Shown: in pieces, positions 1 to 11,999 of the stretch | Numbering within the stretch: position 1 is the first letter of the stretch | How the letters are laid out: every line of letters starts with the position of its first letter | Assembly: GCA_035235625.1 (NCBI GenBank) | Contig: CP141140.1 | Location: 3,519,330-3,583,329, forward strand | Source of the DNA: Saururus chinensis | Lineage: Eukaryota > Streptophyta > Magnoliopsida > Piperales > Saururaceae | Length of the DNA stretch: 64,000 bases | Direction of reading: 5' to 3' | The notes under the pieces: model-generated | Told to the model about the DNA's origin: nothing | The model's database searches: none | What the model saw: only the letters and a program-made list of their open reading frames with translations | Translations under genes and position numbers: made by a program

Positions 1-461
1 TTTTGTTTTTCAATTACAATTTCTCATTCACAACGTAAAAGTCGCCATCTTGACATATCTAATGTATGTAATTGCTATCATATTTGCAAATTCTAGATTT
101 ATTGACTTTTTATGAATAAAACAACTTGTGTAGTCTCAGTCATATAACGAAATAGATTACAGAAGAAAGATAAAAAAAAAGTAAGAACAGTTCCAACCAT
201 CATCTCTACCTGCAGCTGAACAACATTTCAAAGTGTGTAGGACCAGGGACGAAGCCCGGGGAGCAAGTGGGGTCATGACTCCCCTGACCCACTAAATTTA
301 AACCCTGTGTTATTTGGTGGGATCACATGGCTCCTTTCCTGTACAGGACACTATCGTAGTCAGACAAATTTTTTATTGCTTGACAATGGCTGCTGTCTAC
401 GCAGGTCTGCTTCTTCTCCTACAGGAATTTAGTGTCTAACCTTACCCTTCTTCTTATTCAG

Positions 462-3400
462 GGACACTACTGGAAGGCAATCTTAATTGGATTTACAACT
501 GAAGGTGAAAGCAGTGCTTTTCATTATGCATTCATACAATGGAAAACAGAAGCAACCAACGCGCGGGCTGGTACCTTTGTAGCACATTGACTTTTTCTCT
601 AAATTATGAAATTGTTGTCTTGTTACTTTACATTGTTATGGCTTCAATGTTTAAATTATTTTGATATCAATTTTTAGGTTTGCTATTGGAAAACGGATCA
701 GTATCAGCACCTAAAAGCAAGTTTGATGACAAAATTGAACCTGCTTCTGCCAAGATGTATTTTCATTATTATGGACAACTTCTCCATCAGCAAAACATGT
801 TACAGGACTATGTGAGGACAGGTTATTGATTGCACTAATATTTGTTACATTAGTTACCTTTTCATGCATTTTATGACTGGTTCTCCAATAGCCTGAAGGC
901 TGTAGGCGCTGTTATTAATATATTTCTACCATTTGAGCTGGTAAATTTTTATTTTATGTACATACTTGTCTGTATTGTATTTCTCGGACATTTTTAAAAG
1001 TGGCTTTTGTCTTTATCTCATGCATTTGCTGGTTCTTATTTGCTGGCTGCTAGCATTTCGAGATGTGTTGTTTAGTACACTCTGTAATATGAAGGCAATT
1101 TTTTTTATATAAATAACATTTGTGAAGTTCAATTTGAAGACTCATAGTAGGGGCTGTTTGGTTTAAGATTTGTGGGAGAATTGATTCCAGATTCTTTCGG
1201 ATTCCATTCTCTGTGAGAATCCCTGACACAGCATTAATTTTGTATCAAGGGGACTTCAGAATTCATGGAATGGTGAATTCACGTTACTGCAGCATATCTC
1301 CTTGGAATGCAGGCAGGATTCAGGCACTGTTGTGGCCTGAATCCCATTTTGCATTTTATGGAAGATCTTTGCTTCCAAACCAACTTTATGGAAAAAAGTC
1401 TGCAATTTGTGTAAGCAAACAAGATTCACTGATACAGGGCGTGAATTTTCACTGAATTCCGCCTGAGTCCCTTTCCAAACAACCCCTTAGGAAGCTTATG
1501 CCTGTTAATGCGACATCATGGACCAATAATAGTTGTAATTGACATAAAATTTTGATTGGGAAGATGGGCATCCAACTGCTCTAGAATCTCAGTTTGGTCT
1601 AAACACAGTCTATGAAGGCTATAGAAATTATAATGTTTTCCATGGATTGGAATGCAAAGTAGCATTGCATTTGAGTGAAATCTTATTGAATGCTTTGAGG
1701 GCAAGATTTGTAATGCCTTAAATAGTGTACTGATAAAGGTTTTCACCATTGTATAAGTTGAGTGTACGGTTGACTTAGTTCTGCCATCTTGCTTTAGGTT
1801 TATTATTTTCATTTAAAAATTTCAGGAACATACTATGCGGCAGTAATTGAAAATCGTTCAGATTTTAGTGGTCGTGTGGTGGTTGATGTTGGTGCTGGTA
1901 GCGGAATTCTCTCATTGTTTGCTGTGCAGGTATCAAAACCATTTGTAGGAGCAAGCTCAGATACTGAGACTGGTCTGTTCTATTATTTGCATCTGTATAT
2001 ATTAACTTTAAGGCAACTTACATGTCATTTAGGCGGGTGCGAAACATGTTTATGCTGTGGAAGCATCTGAAATGGCCGAATATGCACGTAAACTTATTTC
2101 TGGGAATCCAAGTCTGAGCCAACGAATAACGGTAGTGTTTTTGTTGTTCTTGGGGTCTTTGTTTCCATCACTTATTGGAACAATCTCTTTGTATTTCTTT
2201 GTTGGTGCCTGTTCTTTCCCCTGTTTATTCTGTCCTGGTGTTCCATTCCGTTACATATTCAAATATTGAAAATATACAGGTGATTAAAGGTAAAGTTGAG
2301 GAAGTTGAGTTGCCCGAGAAAGCAGATATTCTCATTTCTGAGCCAATGGGTAAGTTGGATTACTTGCCTCTCTCTCTCTCTCTCCCCACTCAAAAGGCTT
2401 TAAACGAAATTGCAGGGAAGAAAGAATACGAGTTACCTGTAACTTAAGTATGAGCCATGCAATATCTTCCCCAGTTAAAACGGCATTGCATAGTGATACA
2501 TATTTTGAACAACTTGCGAGTCTTCAGGGCAAGGAGGAGCCTGTGGCCAAAGATCATGTTACACCTCTAAACTTTCTTTTGATATAGGAGGCTATTTTTG
2601 AGCATTCTTATGCCTGTAATAGGAATAGGTCTATCAAAAAGTTGCGCTAAGTTTGTCTGCAGCAGAAAATGCTTGATTAAACTTTTTTTTTTTCTGTTTT
2701 AGAAAGCTATTGCAGTATATATGCTAACAAGTTTTGGGTTCCTGTGTGAATTTTATTTGCCTTCAATCCAACACATATACACAAAAAAATGCATTATAGC
2801 TGTTGCAAGTTTGCCAACTCTGCTCTACAAGATTCTTTAGACTACTAAAACCCATTTAAGCCTGTAGAAGCCCACTATTTGATGAATGAGAAGCTCATAG
2901 GATAGCTACTTACGAGGATTCTTTCTTGAGGTTTCTATCATGTGTATGCCAGTATTGATGTTGTGGTCTAATATGGGTGGAATGCGTTCATGACATTAGT
3001 CTCTGGTGAAGGATGCTCAGTTTAACATCAATTGGAAATTAACAAATTCTATCATCATAACTTATATATTTTTACATTAGATTGTTTGTTCGTTGTGTTT
3101 TATTGTTTAGATGGGGTCTCTGAATAATAAATAATGAATAAAGCGACCGAATTAACTAGAGATGGGTGCTTCCATCTCCAACAGTAAATTACATTCATGC
3201 CTCGACAGCATTAACTTTCTTATTGGTATGTAATTTCCTGAGATGAATCCTTTATTTGACAATTCCAGGCACTCTATTGGTTAATGAAAGAATGCTGGAG
3301 TCGTATGTGATTGCTAGGGATAGGTACCTTGTTCCAAATGGGAAGATGTTTCCAACAATTGGAAGGTGAGTGTTCTGTTGTATTGACTTCCGGTCATTGT

Positions 3401-6400
3401 AGTGATATTCGGTTCATTTTTGTATGTCTAGCAAAATGATACTATCTGAAAATTGTATTTTATAATTTTCTTTCTAAGTCTGAACATGTCCTATATTTGG
3501 AATTTAGTTCTTAGTTGTTGGAATAGCCATGCTTAGTATGCAAGTCAATTGAGTCATGAATTTTCAATCCTAACTTCATCCCAAATATTTAACCCAAGAC
3601 TGCAGAAGTTTTATCTCTTCTTGATGCTTTCTTATGTTTACTCCACCTTTGGCAGCAGAGTAATCTAGGACTTATCACTGTGGCTGTTGATGCTCTGTTC
3701 TCTGTCATTTTCTTTAAACCTAAGAAAACTGCCATTAACTTCTTATAGCTTTTGTTGCCTGTGGAGCACATAGGTGCAATTTATTCTTCCGTATATGCTT
3801 TTAGCAATTTTTCTGTTCTAGAAAAATGTGGCATGCCAGTCTAATATTTACACTTTTAGCTCAGTTTCGGTCAAATCATTTTTGTTTCTTGAAATTAAAA
3901 AACTACCTAATCACAAGTTGCAGTTCTATGTGAATATTGCTAATAAGTAGCAAAAAATGGCATGAACAACATGAGGAAAATTACTTGCACAAACTTTGAG
4001 TGTTCTGTTTAACTTTGGAAATTTTTTAGCCAGCGGAGTACCTCTAGGATCATCCACCATGATGTTCTCCATGCACGTACTGCTTTCTAGCATTTTTCTA
4101 ATCTAAAAGAACCCGGCAGCCTGGTGTAAAACACTCCAGCACATCCTTAAAAAATATATTTATGCCAGCATTCCCAACCATCAAAACTTTCTAATTTCTA
4201 AATATCAATTTTTCAAAATACTTTGAAAATTTATTTTTGTTTCTGGTTATCAAATTGGAGCTTGCCATATTAATGTTGTCATGATTGTTTATTGATACTG
4301 GGAGTGCTACATAAATGAGCTTTTGACAGGAAAAAATACTATTACTGGCCATAAAGGCTACACAAGATTCTTACAAACAAAATGATGTGGGTGGGACTTT
4401 TTGATTTTATTTGAACCTAAATATCTCTTGCCATCTTTCTCTAGCCACTTAACAAGAAATCTTTAATGCTGACTTAAAAATGATTGCCTTATAGAAAGTT
4501 AATTGAATCTACCCTTATATCTTGATGGTTGATAAATTCAACTACTATGGTTTTAATGGTTAATTGAATCAATAGGCAAACGGTACAAGGTAAGGGTATA
4601 TCTGTATATAAAGACCAAGAGTCTCTTTCTGGTCAATTTTCTAGTAGGAGTCTTTGATGAAGGCTTTCCATGACTAATGACCATTTTCTGGCCAAAAGCT
4701 CCATGAATGATTTTGTTTTTCTTTTTTCTCGTATTATGATTGTCTGTAAATAGTGTTGGTAATCCAGGGCTAAGTCATGTGTGCATCATTAATGTTTTTC
4801 TATGAAGATATTTATTAGCTGCATCTGCTATTCCAATGGTCTGTAGGTCTTAACGTCTTAAATTGTTCACTTTCGTAGGATACATTTGGCTCCCTTCAGT
4901 GATGAGTTTCTATATGTTGAAATTGCAAACAAGGTAACTAGTCTGAAGATTTTTTTTCCTTTTTGGTCTTTCGTTGTGTCAATAAATTTCTGTTATTGTA
5001 AGTTAGATCTTCTTGAATAAAAAGGCTAGATGTCATCAGGCAATGTTCTGAAATATTTGTTTTTGGTATGAACATCAATTAATATGTACCTTTTCAATTG
5101 CAAACAGTTTTTGGCAAATAATTTTTGTGTTCATATTTATTATAGCCCTTTTTAAAAAAAAAAGAGAATTGAGTACTGGTTTTGTGCCAAACCAGTGAGT
5201 ATTGTGCTGTATGACCAAATAAAATTAATGCTTACTGTACTTTGCAAGAATAATTGTCTTATTCTATTACTTGCAGTAAGTGCATGATCCTTAATGTTTT
5301 TGCTTTCAATTTTAGGCCCTTTTTTGGCAGCAACAAAATTATTATGGGGTTGATCTGACTCCCTTGCATGGATCCGCATTCCAAGGTTACTTCTCTCAGG
5401 TTTGTGACTTTAGCCGTGTGTAGTGTAATGTGGAAGATTGTTGATGGGATGTGAGTATGGACGATGGCTAGCATGGTTTGTAATATCTTTTATGGGCTAT
5501 ATATTTGAGATACTACAAAAAATGATCAATAATCTAAATCAATTATACAGGAGATTCTACAAAAAATGATCAATAATCTAAATGAATTATACAAAAAATG
5601 ATCAATAATTTAAATCAATTATTGGCGACCCAAGAATGTTTTTACAAGTATCTTGTTAACCTAAGCAGATATTAGCATCTAAAAGCCCTAATTTTAATCG
5701 AAATCAAATATAGTCCCTCCGTCCCATATTTGAAAAAGTAGTGGTTTTTATTGAATGGTGAAACCCATATCTAAGAGAAGAGAAAATAAGCTTATGATAT
5801 TATTTTTTAAGAGCCCAACCACTTAAATTGACAAAATGGAGCTATTAATATGGAACACATTTTTTCGCCAAATGCTATTAATTTAGGACGGACGGAGTAC
5901 CATGTGAATACACTATACTAATGTAAATTACATTTATTGAAGTAGAGAACATGATCAATAATCTCAGATTTTGCCAAATATCTAAGATGTATCGCCAATA
6001 GCTGAGATATGTCTCAAATTTCATATATATATTTATATATAATCTTCCCCCATATCTTGTATCGGTCAAACAATAGATACAAGATTTATATCAGATATTG
6101 CAAACCATGATGGCCAGTTGAAACTCATGTTGTCTATTGTTTTTTGTTTTTTTGAATGGGAGGACAATAGTTGAAACTCATGTCTCAGGCCTTTGTTACG
6201 GGCAAAGGGGATTTGACATACTCTCGTTGATTGTACATGGTTTGGGATGTGCTTTTTTGTTTCTAGCTCTATCAATATTAATGTACCTTACATTGTTGCC
6301 GTATCAGCTGTTTAAATTTAATTTGAATATCTTTGTTGGGGTTTATGTTTTCTTCTTAAATTATATGTTTCACTTCCTTTACATAAAGCCGGTGGTAGAT

Positions 6401-9400
6401 GCTTTTGATCCAAGGCTATTGGTGGCTCCAGCCATGACCCACACCCTGAATTTTACTCAATTGAAGGTATGCACTTTTTCTTCCTACTCTGCTTTTCTTT
6501 TCCTAATTTTTCTTCATTTGAATCTGCCATTTCTGTTGCTTTATTTGGTTTAGCTATTCGATGTGTTACTTTGTGTCTGTGGGGTGGGAGCTTGTTTGGG
6601 GTCACTTTCACTTGCTTCTTGCTTTTGAATCTTTTTTTTTTGTAACATTTTGAATCTGTGAATTTGATATAGTGAGTTAATCCCAACTTTAAGTAGTACA
6701 TTGAGTTGGGACTGAGTTATTTTTTCCATTTTTTTAGCGTGAAAATATTAAGAAATTTAAACATAATTGTACACATTACAATTTTTTTAAGAAATTTGAG
6801 GTTTTTTAAATTGTAGTTGACAATATTTTTTGGCATTTGTCCTATCTTGTCATCCAGGAAGAGGAGCTGTATGAATTTGACATCCCACTCAATTTTATAG
6901 CTGCAGTTGGGACTAGGGTGCATGGACTTGCTTGTTGGTTTGACGTCTTGTTCAATGGAAGGTAAATTTTGGACTGTAGGCAGTTGTTGCTGTTCCTTGA
7001 TTGAGATTGAGATTATGTAACTTTAGTTGACATAATGATGCCAATTCTTTCATTTCTGTATCGTTTATTTGGTGCAGCACTGTAATGATTGATGTTCCAA
7101 GACAAAATTTAACATTTTTTTTATTTCAATTCAAACTCAGCACTGAACAATGAGAGTGGCACTGTGCTTTCTTACAAGGATATTTTCAACTATAATAAAA
7201 TCCATTTGCGTGATACAATCCATTTGCAAACTGTTTCTAATGTACTCATTCAATAGAAGCAGCTCATTTTATTGTTAATTTTTACTAACTTTGTCTGGTT
7301 AGAATGTCTCCTGGACAGCCTTTGATTTTATATTTATTCAAAGTTCTTGGAACCATATTGATGTAGTTGATTTTATTTGCAGTTCTGTTCAGAGATGGCT
7401 TACGACTGCTCCTGGTGCTCCCACTACCCACTGGTATCAGCTTCGCTGTGTTCTAGCACAACCCTTATATGTGATGGCTGGGCAAGAAATTACTGGGCGA
7501 CTGCACATGGTGGCGCACAATGCTCAGAGTTATACCATGTACCTTACCCTGTCAGGTTAGCTTTAATGCTGAAGCAGTTTAGTTTTGCAAGGTTAGTGGG
7601 GTACTAGCATTCAATAAGATGGGCTTCTCCGAGGCTTATTTGGAAGCATTCAAACTTACCTTTTGGGACAATGGCATAAAGGTTGCAGTTGTTTTCTGTG
7701 TTTATGAAACAGTAGTAATCTCTGCCTAATTAGTTATTGGTTTGTTTTCTATTTGTAACAGTTTATCAATTTTGATCTCTAAACATGTGTGCGACAAGTT
7801 TTTAGTCTTTATATATGCTTACACTGGTATATATATATATCAAATAGCTAAAATGTGGGGCGTGGGAGCTGGACAAGGAGGAATAATCCAAACTTCATCA
7901 GGAAAACTTGATTTGAAAGAACCCTATTATAGGATGTCTCAACCACAAGCCTATTCATGGGCACAAGATCAGCAGTCAAATCTGCCAGTGCAGTCTCAGG
8001 TACGCAAAAAGACTTTGTAATTCCTGGTATGGTTGCTTTGAGTTGAATCGGGATATATATCTCCTATATCCTTCCTCATATATGATACCTTACTATATAT
8101 GGTAATACCTCTGTTGGTTAACCACTACATCTAAGATCTTAAGCAATGGGATAGATTTTTTTAATAACACACCCTTGCATGTGTAAGCATGACTAAGCAT
8201 TTCACGTGAACAAACACATGGGGCACACAAACAACAAGGAGAACCATGTGGCCCTGAACTTGAGTTGGGCTCTGATACCATGTTACATCTAAAGGCAAAC
8301 TGCTAGGGAAGGTATACCTATTTATATTAACAAACTAATAAGCTGTTTTGATTCCTCCTTACTCTTGATAATATCCAAATATCCTTGCAGTATCCCAATG
8401 CATTTTTTTTTGCGAGTTATCCCCATGCATAATTGACTGGAATCTGAATATGTAATTGAATACAAATATTGTTTTGTCAATCATGTTATGCAAATGAAAT
8501 ATTAAAGATTGTCATCTGCGAACCAGCTTGCTGTAATTGTAGCACAGTCAATAAAGAATTGAGGGGGCATTGGCCATAGATCACCGGCATTCTTCTATTG
8601 CTTGTATTTAGGTCAAATTGCTATCATGCCCCATGAACAGGATACATGTTGCTGCTTTTCAAAAGTGGCTTGGGAAAGATCACCTTTTTTTTTTCTATTT
8701 ACTTCTTTAAGACAAACTGATGAGAATGCCAAATGATTGGCAAAATGGTAAATTGGTCTAGGTGCTACTCACTCCTGTCTATTCTTTCCTGTCATGTCTG
8801 CTTTTTCCAAGTTACGTTTCACATTTAAATTTTCTTGCTGATTATCTAAAAAAACATCATGGCAACAAGATTTTTGGAAAGCTTTGTGATGCAGGCGGAG
8901 TGTGGACGAACTAAAGAATACTTTGAATAAAACTGATTCTTCATTGAAATTTACATAAATGCATTCAAATATAACCAATCTGGGATTGGGATTGATATAC
9001 TAAGTCAAAACTACAAATTTAAGGGAAGAAAGGATTACAAAGCTCGAATCCACGAGCTGATCTAGAATCCACGAGATCTGATGGGCGAATACTGAATCCA
9101 CAGTATGAGAGTTTCCTAATCCACGGAAGAGATATAGAGCAGAGCTCAAGAGCAGAACAAAAGTTCATATGGTTTTTGAAAAATGAATCCATCCTCTCAA
9201 TATGAAACTAACTACCCATTTATACTCTATTTCTTCATGCGCTTCTCTCGTGTGTTGGGCTTCATAGTGTGGGTGTGGCATAACTTGTACTGCATTATTT
9301 CCTCTCCCTTGTGAAAAGCTCGACCTTGAGCTAAAAAGCTGATTCGAGGCTAGAAGCTGGAGCTGAATGAGTGCAACTAGAAAATACTGCAGGGTTCTTC

Positions 9401-11801
9401 AAAAATAGCATCCCTCCAGAGTAATTGATAGCTAGGGGCGGGATTGAGTTGTGCTTCAAAACCACTTCCAACAGCACAAAATGAGTCGCCCAGTGCTGCC
9501 TCAACAACATTTCTTCGTACGGCGTTGATGCATCTTTCCGTGAGTTCTACAATCATATAAAGGACTAAGGGTTTCTTCATTTCTGTCGTTCCAAGTTGTT
9601 GGCCATTAACAACCATGTCAACATGTCGTAGAAGTTTAATATGTACAAACCCATTGGCTTGGCTCAGCCAATGTGTATAATCAGCAAGAACCAGTAATCC
9701 AAATCTAGAAGTGATAAGTAAATCACGTGAGTTTCCCAGTTTTGAGATGTCTTTAACAAATCTAACTGCGAGAATTTGTTATGCCACAAAGGTGGACTTA
9801 AAAACAATAGTCATTAATCCAAATTTAGTGTTCTCCATACCCAACGACCATGTCCTTGATAGAGGATAGACGCAAAGATTCACAGCAGAAAGATTATACT
9901 CTGGTTGAAGCCTATCCTCAAATACTTGGCATGCAAAGTGATTTTTGTCTGGTTCTTAGATTAACAAAATTGGGAACAATTTTAGTGCAACTATCCATTT
10001 GTGATAACTATCTCCAAGGTCCATGCCCTTCACTTTAGAAACAGAGATATAATGTGTTACTAAGGTAAGCATTTTGGCATACAGTTGGTGTTCACTTCTG
10101 ATTTGACTGCATAGATATGAAAATCCACCTAGAACGGACCCAGATGGATTGCAGATCCTGGAACGAACAAAAGAACTGGCTTGAGTTGGTTCTATAATCT
10201 GTGTAAGTCCTGCCCCCAAAGAAACTATCATGGAACCCACTTCGTCTTCCTTTTCCGTTCTGGAACTTTAGTGCCTTAAATGACTGTATCACCTTGTCAC
10301 TTTCATGAAGCATTTGTTCCGAATACATCAATTCGCTGCTATTCCAGCAAAGCATCAACAAACCCCTTCCACGGGGATCGTCTGGGAGAGATAGTAGTGA
10401 AGGTTGGTGCACTCCTGCCTCTTTATTCTCTTCTATGAATCGAACAAAGAAGAGTATTGTACTTAAGTTAATATTGCTGAAGAAGACAATATTACCAGAG
10501 ATCACTGATGACAAGAGAGGAATTAGTGCAGATTTTAATGTGGCCAAGAGAAATGTAGCTGACGAACAATGGGTAGATTTGAAGCTTGATTCACTCGGCA
10601 AATTGAACTCAATTTCTAGAGGAAACAATGGAAGGGATGCCAATTGGCTGGATGATTGAAGAATCAGTGTTCGTTCAGAATCTTCCACTATGTCATCTGA
10701 AACGTCTACCTCCTTCAATTGTGTGCCTTTGTCAGTCAAAAGATCCAAAGACAACTGTTCTACAACTTCACTTTGTCTCCTAGATCCGCAATTTGGTCCA
10801 AAATCATTTGTTCAGAAGCCGGTGGAGAGAGATGCTCAAGCATGGAATCAGTTGCCTCAATCAATGGCAATTCAACTGGAGCTTCTTTCTGAGACTTGAA
10901 TGTCCTCATTGCATACTTCTTAAATTGTGAAAAGAAACTACTCATGCCTTCATTTTGCCATCTGAAAATTTGCTTCAAGCATTCATCAAATTGTTAGTGC
11001 CGATCTGCCATAGAGTACGGTTCCAAGTCTTCAACACTTAAGTCGCTCTGAAATTGTTGACAGAGCAACGTAACTTCCATCACGTATATCTTGTGTAAGT
11101 TTATGTGAAGCTAGCTCAAACCGTTGGAAGGAAATCCGAACTGTAGAACCATTGGCTGACAAGTGCCAACCAATCTCTAAACGCAATTGATGCAGGCGGA
11201 GTATGGACGAACTAAAGAACACTTTGAATAAAACTGATTCGTTGTTGAAATTCACAGAAATGCATTCAAATATAACCTATCTGGGATAAATATACTAAAT
11301 CAAAACTACAAATTTAAGGGAAGAAAGGATTACGAAGCTCAAATCCACGAGCTGACCCGGAATCCACAATATCTGATGGGCGGATACTGAATCCATAGTA
11401 CGAGAGTTTCCGAATCAACGGAAGAGATATAGAGCAGAGCTCAAGGGCAGAACAGAAGTTCGTTAAGGTTTCTGTAAAATGAATCCATCCGCTCAATATG
11501 AAACTACCTACCCATTTATACTCTTATTTCTTCATGGGCTTCTCTCAATGTGTTGGGCTTCAAAGTCTAGCTGTAGCATAAGTTGTACTCCATCGCTTTG
11601 TTTTATAGTATCTTATCTAACTTTCCAGTCCTGCATGTGGAAGAAAAAATGAGAGAATTTTGGGTGCAATTCATATGTTTTTCTTTCTCTTTCTTGTGCT
11701 AGAATTCAAAGGTAACATAGGGTTCCTCTTGGTCTCAGGATAATTCTGGGTCTGGCTTGGCACAGCAGTCTCAAGATTTTGGTAGTCAGTTTAAGCGGTA
11801 G
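462..11801 (+). CDS. PRMT4: PRMT4/CARM1-type protein arginine N-methyltransferase, 5'-partial, 13 exons seen
   Basis: Type I arginine methyltransferase; the family uses SAM to make asymmetric dimethylarginine on histone H3 and RNA-binding proteins in the nucleus. Exons read from the sequence: 462-570, 678-821, 1826-1929, 2033-2131, 2280-2349, 3269-3365, 4879-4933, 5316-5399, 6389-6466, 6858-6961, 7383-7555, 7848-7999, 11739-11801. All have GT/AG borders and compatible phases and sum to 444 codons including TAG. Visible motifs: YFHYYGQLLHQQNMLQDYV (exon 2), SAM motif I VVDVGAGSGILSLFA (exon 3), post-I YAVEASEMA (exon 4), the double-E loop split as ISEPM/GTLLVNERMLESYV (exons 5-6), and the THW loop APTTHWYQLRC (exon 11). 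The first listed exon (FTTEGESSAFHYAF) resembles the N-terminal PH-like region; its exact left border is uncertain and upstream exons lie outside the window. The catalytic core has no frameshift or stop, so the gene looks functional. The last intron is 3.7 kb and holds a retroelement. Confidence 0.93.
1150..1486. mobile_element. MITE with GGGGCTGTTTGG terminal inverted repeats
   Basis: The left end GGGGCTGTTTGG (1150-1161) and right end CCAAACAACCCC (1475-1486) are inverted repeats matching at 11 of 12 positions. The element is 337 bp and lies in a PRMT4 intron. The flanking trinucleotides GTA and TTA suggest a decayed 3-bp TTA duplication (PIF/Harbinger-like), but hAT cannot be excluded. The 80-aa ORF inside it is not a gene. 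Confidence 0.65.
5517..5630. repeat. AT-rich direct repeats in PRMT4 intron
   Basis: The phrase ACAAAAAATGATCAATAAT recurs three times between about 5517 and 5610, each followed by a variant of TAAATCAATTA. It is a short local direct repeat within an intron, with no coding content. Confidence 0.7.
5713..5897. mobile_element. Stowaway-like MITE (Tc1/Mariner)
   Basis: The left end GTCCCTCCGTCCC and the right end GGACGGACGGAG are inverted and match the Stowaway consensus (CTCCCTCCGTCCC-type). TA dinucleotides at 5711-5712 and 5898-5899 are the expected target-site duplication. It is about 185 bp and lies in the PRMT4 intron between exons 8 and 9. Confidence 0.8.
8093..8400 (-). mobile_element. 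Ty1/copia remnant: tRNA-iMet primer-binding site next to an LTR end
   Basis: On the - strand the sequence reads ...GTAACA followed by TGGTATCAGAGC (8270-8281 on +). This is the canonical plant copia primer-binding site, complementary to the 3' end of initiator tRNA-Met, directly after an LTR ending in CA. No pol sequence or second LTR was found, so it is a truncated insertion in the last PRMT4 intron. The outer limits are approximate. Confidence 0.6.
8887..9297 (-). repeat. LTR (left copy) of the PRMT4 intronic retrotransposon
   Basis: It starts TGATGCAGGCGGAG and ends ACTGCATTA. It aligns along its length with 11188-11595, with scattered substitutions and a few small indels. In element orientation this is the 3' LTR, with the polypurine tract just inside it. 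Confidence 0.88.
11188..11595 (-). repeat. LTR (right copy) of the PRMT4 intronic retrotransposon
   Basis: It starts TGATGCAGGCGGAG and ends ACTCCATCG, followed directly by the target duplication CTTTG. In element orientation this is the 5' LTR. Confidence 0.88.
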
Positions 11802-11999
11802 CATTTAAACTGTCTCAACCCATTGAGTTATCTGACGTGGTGTATGTAACATTAATGCACAGTCTCTTAGGTTTGTAATGTATGATTTTCCCGCTTCTTC
11901 TTATCTTTTATTAACAAAATAATATATTTCAACTGTTTGTTGCTTGTTGGGCGTTTGAAAGAAGTATGAGAATGTTTTTCATGACATTTCCATATGCAT

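Larger units (their letters stand above)
8887..11595 (-). mobile_element. Complete non-autonomous LTR retrotransposon in PRMT4 last intron
   Basis: Two similar LTRs (8887-9297 and 11188-11595) flank 1.9 kb of internal DNA. The 5-bp duplication CTTTG lies immediately outside (8882-8886 and 11596-11600). The LTR ends form the inverted repeat TGATGCA/TGCATCA, allowing for point changes. A purine-rich tract (AAGGGAGAGGAAA read on -) abuts the left LTR, so the element reads on the - strand, antisense to PRMT4. The internal region has - strand ORFs of 220 aa (10092-10754) and 72 aa (10760-10978) with no protease, RT, integrase or RNase H motif I recognise. It is therefore TRIM/LARD-like, possibly with a gag relic. 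I found no convincing tRNA primer-binding site. Confidence 0.88.

Noticed and set aside
10092-10754. 220-aa - strand frame in the PRMT4 intron as a separate gene
   Set aside because: It lies wholly inside an LTR retrotransposon with defined ends and target duplication, and I recognise no cellular domain.
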